From positions 137,710 through 201,709 of the forward strand of contig CAKVEW010000002.1 in the NCBI GenBank assembly GCA_934746015.1: DNA of 64,000 bases. Direction: 5' to 3'. Positions 7,406 through 17,298 of the stretch are shown here, one piece after another. A program made the position numbers and the translations under genes. Position 1 is the stretch's first letter. The number at the start of each line of letters is the position of its first letter. The stretch comes from an uncultured Clostridium sp. (GTDB lineage Bacteria; Bacillota; Clostridia; Clostridiales; Clostridiaceae). Under the pieces are notes generated by a model. The model was given only the letters and a program-made list of their open reading frames with translations, was not told where the DNA came from and ran no database searches.

Positions 7406-10210
7406 TCTATCACTCTTTTTCTTTAGTAACGCACTGGTATCAAGAGAATCTTTTTGGTTGTCCTTCTGAGCCTCTTCATTCTTAGGCTTTTTAAATTCTT
7501 TAGTTTTTTCCTTTTCTACCTTTATCTCTTCATCTAATTTTTCTTTTATATTTTTCTTTTCTTCTAAAATCGCTTTATCTTTAACTAGTTTTTCCTTTTT
7601 TATAATATTAGAACTTTCTTTTTCTTTCTTTTCCTTTTTAAGCTTATTCTTATTTTTATTAAAGAACTTAATAAAATCTAAGTTTAATCTTCTATAAGCT
7701 ATATCAAGCATAAATAGTAAAATGCTTATTATTAATAAAGGATTAGTTAAATTAATTTTCTTATATTCCCTTTGAAGCTTTCCTTCAAAAACTTCTTCTG
7801 GCTTATTAATAAAAGTACCCTTTGTTTCTTTTACTACTACATCTAATTTTTCAGCATTAGTATTAAATTTATATTCATCTGAATATTGAAGTGCAAAGGC
7901 TCCTTTATAGTTATTAATAATTTCGCCATTCTCTTCTTCTCTAATATTAAAGTTATAAAAACCTAGTGAGTTTAGAGGGACATTGGCAGAGAATTTTCCT
8001 GGTTCAACTTGAGCTAATTCAAATTCCCCTTCTTCTCCATTTTCTCCATTAAATATTCCTTTTACCTTCGTATCTTTAGAAATATTATCATTATAAAATT
8101 CTATTTTTGCTTCATTACCTTCTTGACTAATATTTAAATATCCTTCTTCTCCATACTTTGGAATAGTGAAATAAACCATATTTTTTATAAGCTGTGGTCC
8201 ATATTCCCAAGCTAAATAATTTTTACTCCATTGTCCATTAACATCAGAAGTAAAGCTTACAGTCCTACCTATTCCATATTGCATAGCTGCTAATATTGGT
8301 TCATCATGGCTAGAGCTTAATATCTCTACTGCATTCTCCTTAATAGAAGTTCCTATATATCCAAGAAGGCTTGGAATTCCATCTGAAGTTCTTACCCCTG
8401 CTAGTATTTCATGATTGCTTAAAATTTTAGGTGTAAATTCTTCATTAATTATATAAGTTCCTGCAGATAATAAAACTTCCTTTGCAAATATTCTAGGTAT
8501 ATCAGTATAAATATCAGTATAATAACTTCTTCCCCTACCAATAGATGCTAATTGATTTAATAAATCTGCATTTGCCCCTTCTCCTACAGCTACAGTTGAA
8601 AGAGTTACATTATTATCATTAAATCCTTGTAATAAGCTTGCATAGTTATCATATCCATAACCATCTTGACCATCTGTTAGTAATATAGTGTGCTTTATCT
8701 TTGCATTACTTTCAAGTTGCATATTATATCCCTTTTCAAGTGCTGGATATATTGATGTTCCACCTCTTATTTGAATTCCAGAAATCATTTCTTTTATAGA
8801 TTCCTTATCTCCAACCTTTTGAAGTGGTACAACTACATCAAAAGTATCATCAAAGGCTATTACTGATATTTCATCAACTTCCCTTAGATTTTCTAAAGCC
8901 TTCATAGCAGCTTCCTTTGCTAAGGTTAATTTACTAACTCCGCCACCTTCTGCACTCATACTTCCAGATTTATCTATAATTAAATTAATACTTATAGCAG
9001 GTACTTCATTTTTCCCTCTCTTATCCATATATACTGGTAAAACTTTTTCTAAGGATGTATCTTTATATCCGCCAAGGGCATAAGAATCCTCACCACCAAA
9101 GGTTATAAGACCTCCGCCATAATCTTTAACATAGCTCTCAATATTATCCATAAAACCATTAGTTAAATCATCTCTATGAACATCATTAAATACTATTGTC
9201 TTATATTCAAGCATTTCATTTAAAGTACTAGGAGATGCCCCAGGGGATATTATTTTTACATTTGCACCAGATTTTGTAAGTATTTCTTCTAGTGCTGTAG
9301 AATCTGCCTTTATTCCATTAATAAGAAGTATAGTAGGTCTATCTATTACATTGGTATAAGTACTATATTCATTATTAGATTTATTTGTATCTCCCTCTGC
9401 TTCAATTAATACTCTATATCCTTTAAAGCCTCCTGAATCTTGCTTATCCTTAAAAACGAAAGAGTTTTTACCTTTTTGTATTTGAACTTCTTGTTCACCT
9501 ACTTTTGTTCTACCAGAAAATAATGATAACTTGGCTTTTGTTGCATAATTAGATTTAATATCTATAGAAACTGAAAATTCTTCACCTACAGATATATTAT
9601 CAGGTACCTTTACACTATCTACATAAACTTCATTCCCTTTTTCGCCAGTTACCTTATACACTTTTAAATCTATTTTTTGCTCATTTATTAAAGGAATAGT
9701 TTTTAATATATCTCCTTGATTTTCTTCACCATCTGTAATTAAAACTATTCTCTTTGATCCACCTCTTTCAAATAAACTTAAAGCACTTTCAACAGCTTCT
9801 TGAATATTTGTAGCTGTAGCTATAGGTTTTTCATTAATAGATTTATACTCCTTCTTTTTATTTAATACCTTATCCACAATTGAATTATCTCCAAATAAGA
9901 CTACCCCCGCTTTATTTCCTCTTGGAATTTTCTCTAAAGCTGTAGATATAAAATCTTTTCCAGAGTCTTCAAAGTCGTAAACACTTTCTGAAACATCTAG
10001 TAAAAATACTGTTGAAATATTTCTTCCTTTTAAATTTAAGGTTATATTACCTAAAGCTAATATTAATAAAGTAAATATTATTGTTCTACTTATAAATATT
10101 ACTATTTCATTTTTATTCCATGGCTTATATTTTTTAAAACTATAGTACATAAAGGCAAAGACTATTGGGATAAATATTAAAAAATATAAGTTTCCTATTT
10201 CTATCTTCAT
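7394..10210 (-). CDS. Large membrane protein with two VWA domains
   Basis: A 938-aa protein, last gene of the eight-gene operon. Two N-terminal membrane helices (about 5-24 and 37-58) precede a first VWA domain whose metal site is D72-V-S74-E-S76. A glutamine-amidotransferase-like segment follows (about 300-405, ILLINGIKADSTALEEIL). A second VWA domain has the intact MIDAS motif DKSGSM near residue 412. A last membrane helix lies near 815-835, followed by a Lys/Glu-rich cytoplasmic tail of about 100 residues. VWA domains bind a metal ion and partner proteins. With MoxR and DUF58 upstream, it probably acts in a chaperone-like or assembly system at the membrane. The exact role is unknown. Confidence 0.85.
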   Translation of the reverse strand: MKIEIGNLYFLIFIPIVFAFMYYSFKKYKPWNKNEIVIFISRTIIFTLLILALGNITLNLKGRNISTVFLLDVSESVYDFEDSGKDFISTALEKIPRGNKAGVVLFGDNSIVDKVLNKKKEYKSINEKPIATATNIQEAVESALSLFERGGSKRIVLITDGEENQGDILKTIPLINEQKIDLKVYKVTGEKGNEVYVDSVKVPDNISVGEEFSVSIDIKSNYATKAKLSLFSGRTKVGEQEVQIQKGKNSFVFKDKQDSGGFKGYRVLIEAEGDTNKSNNEYSTYTNVIDRPTILLINGIKADSTALEEILTKSGANVKIISPGASPSTLNEMLEYKTIVFNDVHRDDLTNGFMDNIESYVKDYGGGLITFGGEDSYALGGYKDTSLEKVLPVYMDKRGKNEVPAISINLIIDKSGSMSAEGGGVSKLTLAKEAAMKALENLREVDEISVIAFDDTFDVVVPLQKVGDKESIKEMISGIQIRGGTSIYPALEKGYNMQLESNAKIKHTILLTDGQDGYGYDNYASLLQGFNDNNVTLSTVAVGEGANADLLNQLASIGRGRSYYTDIYTDIPRIFAKEVLLSAGTYIINEEFTPKILSNHEILAGVRTSDGIPSLLGYIGTSIKENAVEILSSSHDEPILAAMQYGIGRTVSFTSDVNGQWSKNYLAWEYGPQLIKNMVYFTIPKYGEEGYLNISQEGNEAKIEFYNDNISKDTKVKGIFNGENGEEGEFELAQVEPGKFSANVPLNSLGFYNFNIREEENGEIINNYKGAFALQYSDEYKFNTNAEKLDVVVKETKGTFINKPEEVFEGKLQREYKKINLTNPLLIISILLFMLDIAYRRLNLDFIKFFNKNKNKLKKEKKEKESSNIIKKEKLVKDKAILEEKKNIKEKLDEEIKVEKEKTKEFKKPKNEEAQKDNQKDSLDTSALLKKKSDRKKI

Positions 10211-10222
10211 ACTCTTTACCTC

Positions 10223-12010
10223 CTAATTTCCTCGTTTATACATTATCCACTCAAAAGCTACTACTGAAACAGCTAAAATTATAAGTAAAGGAGAAATATT
10301 TAAACCTCTCTTTAAATCTGATTTTACACTAGCTATATTTTCATTTTCACTGATATTATTAATGCTTGTATTACCTTCTTTTTCTGAAGGAAAGTTCACT
10401 GAAAACAATTCTTTTTCTTCTAATGCTTCAAGTCTATATACTCCAAGCTGACTATCTTCCTTTATTTCATCCCCTGAATCAATTTCTTCTGTATCTCCAT
10501 TAGGATAAGTTAATGTAATATTAGAATCTAAAGATATTCCTTTCGCAATAATCTTTTCCCCTGCTTTATAGTTATTTTTATAAACCATTCCACTAGAAAT
10601 TAAGTTTTCCCCTAATTCATACATTAAAATAGGAAACTCCTTTTTAAGTGGAAAATCACTATTATGAAGATCAAAGGATAATGCTGCTATTTTTCTTCCA
10701 TCAACTTCTCCCTTAAATCCTATAAAGTCTTCATCAATATTTAGGAACCCTCTCCCATAATAAGGTATTTCAATAGAATTATACTTAGCAGCTGTAAAGG
10801 TAGTACCCTCTAAATATTTAGAAACTTCTCCAATAACAGCCTTAGCCTCTCCACCTTCTCCACCAGAAATTACATTAAAGAATTCATTTGAAGAAGGATT
10901 AATAAATAATATACTTCCTTTTGATGGCATAATATCTGGTGTAATACCATCAAATACATATAAATCATAACTATCTGCACTAGTTAAATTAGATGCACTA
11001 TTTGTCTTATAAACTTCAGTATTTTGAATACTACTAAAGGCTTTTTCTAAAAACAAGTTTTCTTCTGTTACAATAAGAACCTTATTTACTTTTTTCTTTC
11101 CAATAACATGATTATAAGTATTATCTTCTAAAATCATATCTTTTCTAGAAAGTTCTCCTCTTAAGGTTTCAGATTTAATTGAAGATAAATCAAAGGTTAA
11201 TGTTTTATTCTCACCTTCATTAAGTTCTAAAGTTTCTACTGTTATAAGCTCTTCTCCATCATATATAGAAAAATCTCCAGAATATTCTCCAGAACCTCTG
11301 TTAGTAATAGTTGCAATTACTCTTACCTTATCCTCTAAGAATTTATGAGATATATTATCTATAGAAGCATTTACTCCTGAATTAGCTAAAGATACTACTT
11401 TTCCATTAACATCCCCTAATGAAAAATCTCTATCAGTAATTGCAATTACTTCATATTCTTCTTCTATACCTTCTCCTATTGCTTTTACAAAGGATAAAAT
11501 TTCACTTATTTCTCCAGTATTATAGCTTTGAGAAATTGAGGATATAATTTCATTAGAAACTTCTTTATTAAAATCTCCATTTTGAAGCAAGTTGCTATTT
11601 CCATCAAAGGATATAATATAAGTATTTGTATCATCCTTAGTAGAAGATAAAACTTCCTTTGCCAATCTTTTAGCTTCATCTAGCCTAGTTCCATCTCCAT
11701 ACTCTGCACTCATGCTTGCAGTGTTATCTATTACTAAAATTATATTTTTATAAGTTTTTCCTCCAAAATTTAAAAATGGCCTCATTAAACTAAATATTAG
11801 TAAAAGTAATATTATTATTTGTAAAAGTAACATTATATTTTTTCTTAGTTTTTCCCAGGGTGTATTAGCCCTTGTATTCTTATAAACTTCATTCCATAAA
11901 AGAGTTGAAGGAATAACCTCTTCTCTATACTTTCTTTTTAATATATAAAGTAATATTAAAAGAGGAATAGTTATAAGTAAAAACAATGGCCATAAATTAG
12001 TAAATCCCAT
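10223..12010 (-). CDS. BatA-like membrane protein with VWA domain
   Basis: A 595-aa protein. The N-terminus (FTNLWPLFLLITIPLLILLYILKRK, second helix about 57-78) matches the aerotolerance-regulator N-terminal (BatA) type. It leads into a VWA domain with D95-N-T97-A-S99, a MIDAS motif with Thr in place of the usual first Ser. A long beta-rich extracytoplasmic region and a C-terminal helix (about 572-590) complete it. The start has an AGGGGG site. It lies 12 nt after the DUF58 gene and 12 nt before the next VWA gene. The Bat name comes from Bacteroides aerotolerance; that role is not shown here. Confidence 0.82.
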   Translation of the reverse strand: MGFTNLWPLFLLITIPLLILLYILKRKYREEVIPSTLLWNEVYKNTRANTPWEKLRKNIMLLLQIIILLLLIFSLMRPFLNFGGKTYKNIILVIDNTASMSAEYGDGTRLDEAKRLAKEVLSSTKDDTNTYIISFDGNSNLLQNGDFNKEVSNEIISSISQSYNTGEISEILSFVKAIGEGIEEEYEVIAITDRDFSLGDVNGKVVSLANSGVNASIDNISHKFLEDKVRVIATITNRGSGEYSGDFSIYDGEELITVETLELNEGENKTLTFDLSSIKSETLRGELSRKDMILEDNTYNHVIGKKKVNKVLIVTEENLFLEKAFSSIQNTEVYKTNSASNLTSADSYDLYVFDGITPDIMPSKGSILFINPSSNEFFNVISGGEGGEAKAVIGEVSKYLEGTTFTAAKYNSIEIPYYGRGFLNIDEDFIGFKGEVDGRKIAALSFDLHNSDFPLKKEFPILMYELGENLISSGMVYKNNYKAGEKIIAKGISLDSNITLTYPNGDTEEIDSGDEIKEDSQLGVYRLEALEEKELFSVNFPSEKEGNTSINNISENENIASVKSDLKRGLNISPLLIILAVSVVAFEWIMYKRGN

Positions 12011-12022
12011 AACAGTTTCCCC

Positions 12023-12907
12023 CTAATACAATACTCTTTTCTTACTAAACTCACCTAATATGATTTCTTCTATTTCCATAGATGAACTCACACTTATAAA
12101 TTTTCCACCATATTTTCTAGTTAAATCTTCTAAAGATTTTTTATATACCTTTAAGGCTTTCTTATACTCCTTTATTACATTTGGAGTTAAACTCATCTTA
12201 ACTGCTTCATTAGTTTCAGAATCTATAAATGTTATTTCATTACTAAACTCTGGATTTATTTCTTCATCAGAAAGCACTTGCACTAAAATTATTTCTTGTT
12301 TCTTAAAGGCTAAATATTTTAATGCATCTTCTAAATCCTTTAGTCCATAATTATTTAGAAAATCAGAAACTACTACTGAAACTCCTCTATTTGATAAAGG
12401 TCTCTTTTTTATACTTTTTGTTAAATCTGTACTTCCTTTAAATTCTAAGTCATCAAGTTCTCTGAGTATTCTTTGAAAAGCCTTATTTCCTGCTGCAGAT
12501 TTAATATTTTCTATATTTCCACTTTCCATAGTTGAAATATTTACCCTATCTAAATTATTCAATGCAATATAACTTAAGGCAGCAACTACCTTTAATGCTG
12601 TATCCTTTTTATTTACTTCTCCATAATCCATAGATTTAGATTTATCTATAAAAAAGTTAAATACACCTTCTCTTTCTTCCATAAAGACCTTAACAAAAAA
12701 CTTATCAAATCTTCCATAGGCATTCCAATCTATTCTTCTAAAGTCATCTCCAGGTGCGTAATCCCTATAGTCAGAAAACTCTACAGAAACACCCTTTGCC
12801 TTAGATTTTCTTCCTCCTTGAGTGCCAGATGAAAGTTTAAAATTAATATGCATATTAATTTTGTTTAACTTTTTAAAAAAGTCTTCATTAAATAACCTTT
12901 CACCCAT
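12023..12907 (-). CDS. DUF58 domain-containing protein
   Basis: A 294-aa cytosolic protein of the DUF58 family. It carries the diagnostic stretch DYAPGDDFRRIDWNAYGRFD followed by a VWA-like motif (FIDKSKSMDYG). DUF58 genes almost always follow MoxR ATPases, as here, with only 3 nt between the MoxR stop and this ATG. There is no strong ribosome binding site, which suggests translational coupling to MoxR. Expected role: partner or adaptor of the AAA+ ATPase. The substrate is unknown. Confidence 0.9.
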   Translation of the reverse strand: MGERLFNEDFFKKLNKINMHINFKLSSGTQGGRKSKAKGVSVEFSDYRDYAPGDDFRRIDWNAYGRFDKFFVKVFMEEREGVFNFFIDKSKSMDYGEVNKKDTALKVVAALSYIALNNLDRVNISTMESGNIENIKSAAGNKAFQRILRELDDLEFKGSTDLTKSIKKRPLSNRGVSVVVSDFLNNYGLKDLEDALKYLAFKKQEIILVQVLSDEEINPEFSNEITFIDSETNEAVKMSLTPNVIKEYKKALKVYKKSLEDLTRKYGGKFISVSSSMEIEEIILGEFSKKRVLY

Positions 12908-12910
12908 TAT

Positions 12911-13894
12911 CTACACAACCTTTAAATCTTCTAATAGAGTTCCTATAATACTTTCTACAGTTAAACCTTCAGTTATAGCATCAAAATTTAATATTATCCT
13001 ATGTCTTAAAACAGGATAAGCTAGTTCCTTAATATCTTCAAAAGAAACATTTAATCTACCTTCCATTACTGCTCTTACCTTTGCCCCACTAATTATTCCT
13101 TGAGCTGCTCTTGGACTTGCTCCTGCTTCTACATATTTTTTAACTATATCTGCTCCATCTTCTATTTCTGGATGGGTTGCTAGTATTAATTTTAAGGCGT
13201 ATTCCATAACAGAATCTGCAATCTTAACTTCTCTTATTAATTCTCTTATTCTTAATATTTCATCACCTTCAAGAACCGAATTAATTTCAGTTTTATCATT
13301 AGTTAGTGTTAAATCCATTATAGCTTTTAACTCTTGTAGGTTAGGGAAATCCACATTTAATTTAAATAAGAATCTATCTAATTGAGCTTCAGGTAATGGG
13401 TAAGTTCCTTCTTGTTCAATGGGATTTTGAGTTGCAAGAACCATAAAAGGTTTTGACATTTCATAAGTCTTTTTACCTACAGTAACAGTTTTTTCTCCCA
13501 TTGCTTCAAGTAAAGCTGATTGTGTTTTTGGTGTTGCTCTATTTATTTCATCTGCTAATAAAAGATTCGTAAATACAGGGCCTTTTTCAAACTTAAATAA
13601 GGTTTTATCGCCTTCCTTAACAACTATATTAGTACCAACCACATCTGCTGGCATTAAATCTGGAGTAAATTGAATTCTTGAAAATTTTAAATTTAGAACC
13701 TTACCAATGGTCTTAACTAATTGAGTTTTTCCCATTCCAGGCATACCTTCTAAAAGTACATTACCATCAGCAAATATAGCTATTAAAACCTCTCTAATTA
13801 TATCCTTTTGACCTATTATTCCCTTAGATATTTCTTCTTCACATTTTCTTATTTTTTCCGATACCTCTATCATTTCCTTTTCATTAATTTCCAT
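12911..13894 (-). CDS. MoxR-family AAA+ ATPase
   Basis: A 327-aa AAA+ ATPase. Walker A (GMPGMGKT), Walker B (LLADEINRA), sensor-1 region (VLATQNPIEQEGTYPLPEAQLDRF) and the C-terminal lid (GASPRAAQGII) are all present. MoxR proteins act as chaperones that assemble or activate metal- or VWA-containing complexes. I choose ATG at 13894, since AAGGGGTG lies 6 nt before it; GTG at 13903 would be inside that site. Its position between the coiled-coil membrane protein and DUF58 is typical of MoxR operons. Confidence 0.93.
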   Translation of the reverse strand: MEINEKEMIEVSEKIRKCEEEISKGIIGQKDIIREVLIAIFADGNVLLEGMPGMGKTQLVKTIGKVLNLKFSRIQFTPDLMPADVVGTNIVVKEGDKTLFKFEKGPVFTNLLLADEINRATPKTQSALLEAMGEKTVTVGKKTYEMSKPFMVLATQNPIEQEGTYPLPEAQLDRFLFKLNVDFPNLQELKAIMDLTLTNDKTEINSVLEGDEILRIRELIREVKIADSVMEYALKLILATHPEIEDGADIVKKYVEAGASPRAAQGIISGAKVRAVMEGRLNVSFEDIKELAYPVLRHRIILNFDAITEGLTVESIIGTLLEDLKVV

Positions 13895-13906
13895 ATTATT
13901 CACCCC

Positions 13907-15460
13907 TTAGTTTAATCCTTCGAAATAATCCTTTATAAGATCCTTTAGACTTTCTGGTAAATTACTATTATTTGCACCTTCTAAAGCACTATTTGTATAA
14001 TCTCCTATTACCTTATCGTAATTAATTTTACTTCCATCTAAATTAAATCCATTTTCAGAATCTATACTTTGAGAATCTCCATTTTCATTTTTATTTCCAG
14101 TTAAGTTTTGATCTTTTCCAATATCCCTTCCTGGAATATAAACTTGCTCTCCTTTTTTATTATCTATATCATTTTCATTACCTTCATTGCTACCAGTGTC
14201 CCAGCCTGTTCCACCTTGACCATTTCCATTACCTTGACCATTTCCATTGCCTTGGCCTTCTCCCTCTCCAGAACCTTCACCTTCGCCTTCTCCTGAGCCT
14301 TGACCTTGGCCTTCTCCTTGCCCCTCTCCATTTCCATCTTTTTTCTTGCCTTCACTATTATTTTGAGAGTTTTCAATAGCTTCTTTTAAGCTTTCAGCAT
14401 CAATTTTCCCATCTAAAACAGAATTTGAAGCATTTTCTAAGGCTTCCTTTAGATTTTCATCATTTACACCTTCAGATGCACTTGCAAGTGCCTTTGATAA
14501 GTTATTTAGTTCACTAGAGCTCATCTTTCCTAAAGATTTTTTTAAATTTCCTAAGGCTTTCTCCAAAGCTTCCTTATCCTTTGATAAAATTGCCTCTGCT
14601 AAGTCTTTACCTTCCTTCTTTTTCATAAGATCATTAACTAGCTTATTTAAATCCTTCTTAGCTCCCTCTTCCTTCTCCTTATTAAACTTATCTAATAGGT
14701 TTTTCTGCATATTTTCTATAGCTTCTTTACTTTTATCATTTTTAGATTTATCTTTTGCATCCTCTAATTTTTTTTCCATTCTTTCTAAGGTTTTATTAAC
14801 ATCAAGCTTTTTTTCACTTTCCTTTAATTCTTTCTTTGCATCCTCTAATATCTTCTTAATTGCTTCCTTTTCTTCCTCTGATAAATCCTCTAGCTTATCT
14901 ACTTTCTTCTTTTCTTCTTCAACTTTCTTTATATACTCTTGCTGATATTTATTAAATTCTCTAACATTATTAGCTTCTTTTTTTGCTGAAGTATCAATAA
15001 AAGATGTTAGTATACATAATCCAATTAAGGATATCACTAAAAGGATTTGCTTTTTATCAACAGAAATCTTAAGATTTTCCTTTATATTAAAGTTTCTTAT
15101 AAATTTTAAAGTATCATTTTTTTGAGCTATAGAAATACTATCTTCATCATTAATAAATTCTAAAGAAGTTGTGACTCTTTCTTTTAATCCTTTTGAATCT
15201 ACTATTAAAGCCACCTTTTTATTATCAGGTGCTTTAATAAATCCCAAAATAATTATAGCTATTAATCCTACTAATAAAACTATTAAAGAAACTTCCTCTA
15301 TATATGGAATAGTTATAAATAAAGATATTAAAAGTAAAGATAAGACTAAGCATAATAGGTATTTTAAACCTACTATGCTTAAATTAATTATAAAGTTAGC
15401 TTTAATTCTTTTTGATGCCTTTTTTATAAAGGTTAAAATTTCGTTATTTAAAGAATTCAT
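13907..15460 (-). CDS. Coiled-coil membrane protein with Gly/Glu/Gln-rich tract
   Basis: A 517-aa protein of unknown function in the MoxR operon. Residues about 20-75 contain two membrane helices and a third lies near 138-155. A long Lys/Glu-rich coiled coil follows (about 160-370). Then comes a low-complexity tract of GEGEGxG/GNGQGNGNG repeats (about 374-425) and a polar tail ending DLIKDYFEGLN. The layout resembles the DUF4175-like proteins found in some MoxR/Bat operons, but that match is a guess. AAGGAG precedes the ATG. The protein could bridge the membrane complex to cytoplasmic partners. Confidence 0.75.
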   Translation of the reverse strand: MNSLNNEILTFIKKASKRIKANFIINLSIVGLKYLLCLVLSLLLISLFITIPYIEEVSLIVLLVGLIAIIILGFIKAPDNKKVALIVDSKGLKERVTTSLEFINDEDSISIAQKNDTLKFIRNFNIKENLKISVDKKQILLVISLIGLCILTSFIDTSAKKEANNVREFNKYQQEYIKKVEEEKKKVDKLEDLSEEEKEAIKKILEDAKKELKESEKKLDVNKTLERMEKKLEDAKDKSKNDKSKEAIENMQKNLLDKFNKEKEEGAKKDLNKLVNDLMKKKEGKDLAEAILSKDKEALEKALGNLKKSLGKMSSSELNNLSKALASASEGVNDENLKEALENASNSVLDGKIDAESLKEAIENSQNNSEGKKKDGNGEGQGEGQGQGSGEGEGEGSGEGEGQGNGNGQGNGNGQGGTGWDTGSNEGNENDIDNKKGEQVYIPGRDIGKDQNLTGNKNENGDSQSIDSENGFNLDGSKINYDKVIGDYTNSALEGANNSNLPESLKDLIKDYFEGLN

Positions 15461-15464
15461 AGCT

Positions 15465-16361
15465 CTACTCCTTTACTTTTTTCTTAGTACCCTCTTTTCT
15501 AATTTTTTTAAATTTTACTTTTCCTTTTAACGGATTTAATTTTCTTGCTGCAAAATATATAAAGATAACACTTAAAACTAATTGTATAGCTATACTAATG
15601 TAATCTGCATATTTGTTAACGCCCATTTGACCTATAAAGTAAAAAGAATTCCCTCCAAATCCAACTTGGTTAGATAACATAATAAAGAACCCTGTAGCAG
15701 GACTTAAATATGCAATAATAGGTATCTGAGGAGTATTATTACCACTATATACACCATTATATGAATTAAGACTTACTATAATAAATGCAATAACTATTGT
15801 TCCAACAAATATAAACAATACTAAAGCATAAGTTAATGCTGTAGCCGCTTTAGAAGTTTTAGAATAGGAAGAAATAAATACTCCTATAGCTCCTACAAAT
15901 ATGGTATTTATAATAAATGATCCTGTTAAAAGTAATATATTACTTAATTTTACTCCACCAATTAATCCACAAATTGCATATAAAGGTATTGTACATATTA
16001 CTAGCATAATTACCTTTAATGAGGAAGCCGAAAGCTTACCTAATATTATTTGAAGTGGAGTTAATCTTGTAGATAATAATATATCTAAAGTTTGTTTCTC
16101 TCTTTCTGAGCAAATAGATGTTGCAGTTAAAGATGGCACTATAAACATCAATAATATAGCTTGAATTACTGCCATTGTAATATACAGAGTAACTGCTCCT
16201 TGTGGGTTTATTCCTGAAGCATAAACATCTCTACTATAACTATTATAAAATATTAAAGTTCCAACTGATAAAACTCCTATATATATTAATATCATTAATG
16301 AAAATCTTGGAGTCCTAACAGATAGCTTACTTTCATTTCTTAATACTGGATTTAATCTCAT
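15465..16361 (-). CDS. ABC-2 type transporter permease
   Basis: A 298-aa membrane protein with six predicted helices. It contains the ABC-2 signature region (SICSEREKQTLDILLSTRLTPLQIILGKLSASSLKV), typical of exporter permeases such as GldF/NatB-like proteins. I place the start at ATG 16361, one base past the stop of the ATPase gene, because AAGGGGGGAAG precedes it. It pairs with the ATPase just upstream. The N-terminus is Arg/Lys-rich (MRLNPVLRNESKLSVRTPRF), as is usual for a cytoplasmic start. Confidence 0.88.
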   Translation of the reverse strand: MRLNPVLRNESKLSVRTPRFSLMILIYIGVLSVGTLIFYNSYSRDVYASGINPQGAVTLYITMAVIQAILLMFIVPSLTATSICSEREKQTLDILLSTRLTPLQIILGKLSASSLKVIMLVICTIPLYAICGLIGGVKLSNILLLTGSFIINTIFVGAIGVFISSYSKTSKAATALTYALVLFIFVGTIVIAFIIVSLNSYNGVYSGNNTPQIPIIAYLSPATGFFIMLSNQVGFGGNSFYFIGQMGVNKYADYISIAIQLVLSVIFIYFAARKLNPLKGKVKFKKIRKEGTKKKVKE

Positions 16362-16362
16362 A

Positions 16363-17298
16363 CTACTTCCCCCCTTCATCATTATCCTCTGTTATTTGAA
16401 TAAACACTTCTTCTAAATTACCACTAGATTTACTAAAGCTTATAACTGGAATATCTTTCATAACTAAGCTCTTTAATATATCCTTAGCTTCATTATCTCC
16501 TCCAGCTACATTTACAGTAATTTTATTGCTATCAATGGATATTTCCTTTACTTCTGGTATTTCTTTTAATATGGCTATGGATTCATCTACTTTATCCATA
16601 ACAGTTATATTAATAGGAGCAGTACCTGATGCCATTAGCATAACTTCTTCAACAGTTCCTTCACAAACTATAGCTCCATTTTTAATTATTCCTATCCTAG
16701 TACATATTTCTCCAAGTTCTGATAATATATGAGATGAAACTATTATAGTCTTTCCCATTTCCTTAAGATTTTTTAATATACCCTTCATTTCAAATCTTGC
16801 TCTTGGGTCCATCCCAGAAGCTGGTTCATCTAAAATTAGTAGTTCAGGATTATGAACTAGACACCTAGCTAAGCATAATCTTTGTTTCATACCTCTAGAT
16901 AACCCATCGACATTTGAATCCCATTTATCTTGAAGATTAACAAGCTCTAATAAATCCATTGATAATTTTCTTGCCTCATCTCCAACTATTCCATATATAG
17001 AAGCATAAAACTCTAAATATTCTATTGCTTTTAAATTATCATAAACTCCAAAGAAGTCTGGCATATATCCTATTTTATCTTTTAATTTTCTATTATTTTT
17101 TATAGCATCTATTCCATCTACGTAAACTTCTCCACTATCTGGGGAAAGAAGTCCAGATACAATCTTCATAGTAGTACTTTTTCCTGCACCATTAGGGCCT
17201 ATAAAGCCAAATATTTCACCTTTTTCTATTTCTAGATTCAAACCTTTTAATGCTTTAAAACTACCATAAGATTTTTCAAGGTTCTTTATTACTAGCAT
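16363..17298 (-). CDS. ABC transporter ATP-binding protein
   Basis: A 311-aa ATPase with Walker A (GPNGAGKST), Q-loop region (IGYMPDFFGVYDNL), signature (LSRGMKQRL), Walker B (LLILDEPASGMDP) and H-loop (SSHIL). An extra domain of about 90 residues follows the core. Its ATG overlaps the stop of the preceding 800-aa gene (TAATG), so the two are translationally coupled. With the adjacent permease it forms an ABC-2 exporter or membrane-remodelling unit that is an integral part of the MoxR/VWA operon. Confidence 0.92.
   Translation of the reverse strand: MLVIKNLEKSYGSFKALKGLNLEIEKGEIFGFIGPNGAGKSTTMKIVSGLLSPDSGEVYVDGIDAIKNNRKLKDKIGYMPDFFGVYDNLKAIEYLEFYASIYGIVGDEARKLSMDLLELVNLQDKWDSNVDGLSRGMKQRLCLARCLVHNPELLILDEPASGMDPRARFEMKGILKNLKEMGKTIIVSSHILSELGEICTRIGIIKNGAIVCEGTVEEVMLMASGTAPINITVMDKVDESIAILKEIPEVKEISIDSNKITVNVAGGDNEAKDILKSLVMKDIPVISFSKSSGNLEEVFIQITEDNDEGGK

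Noticed and set aside
14164..14376. A 70-aa Lys/Glu/Met-rich frame overlapping the coiled-coil gene
   Set aside because: It is an alternate-frame shadow of the low-complexity tract in the 517-aa gene.
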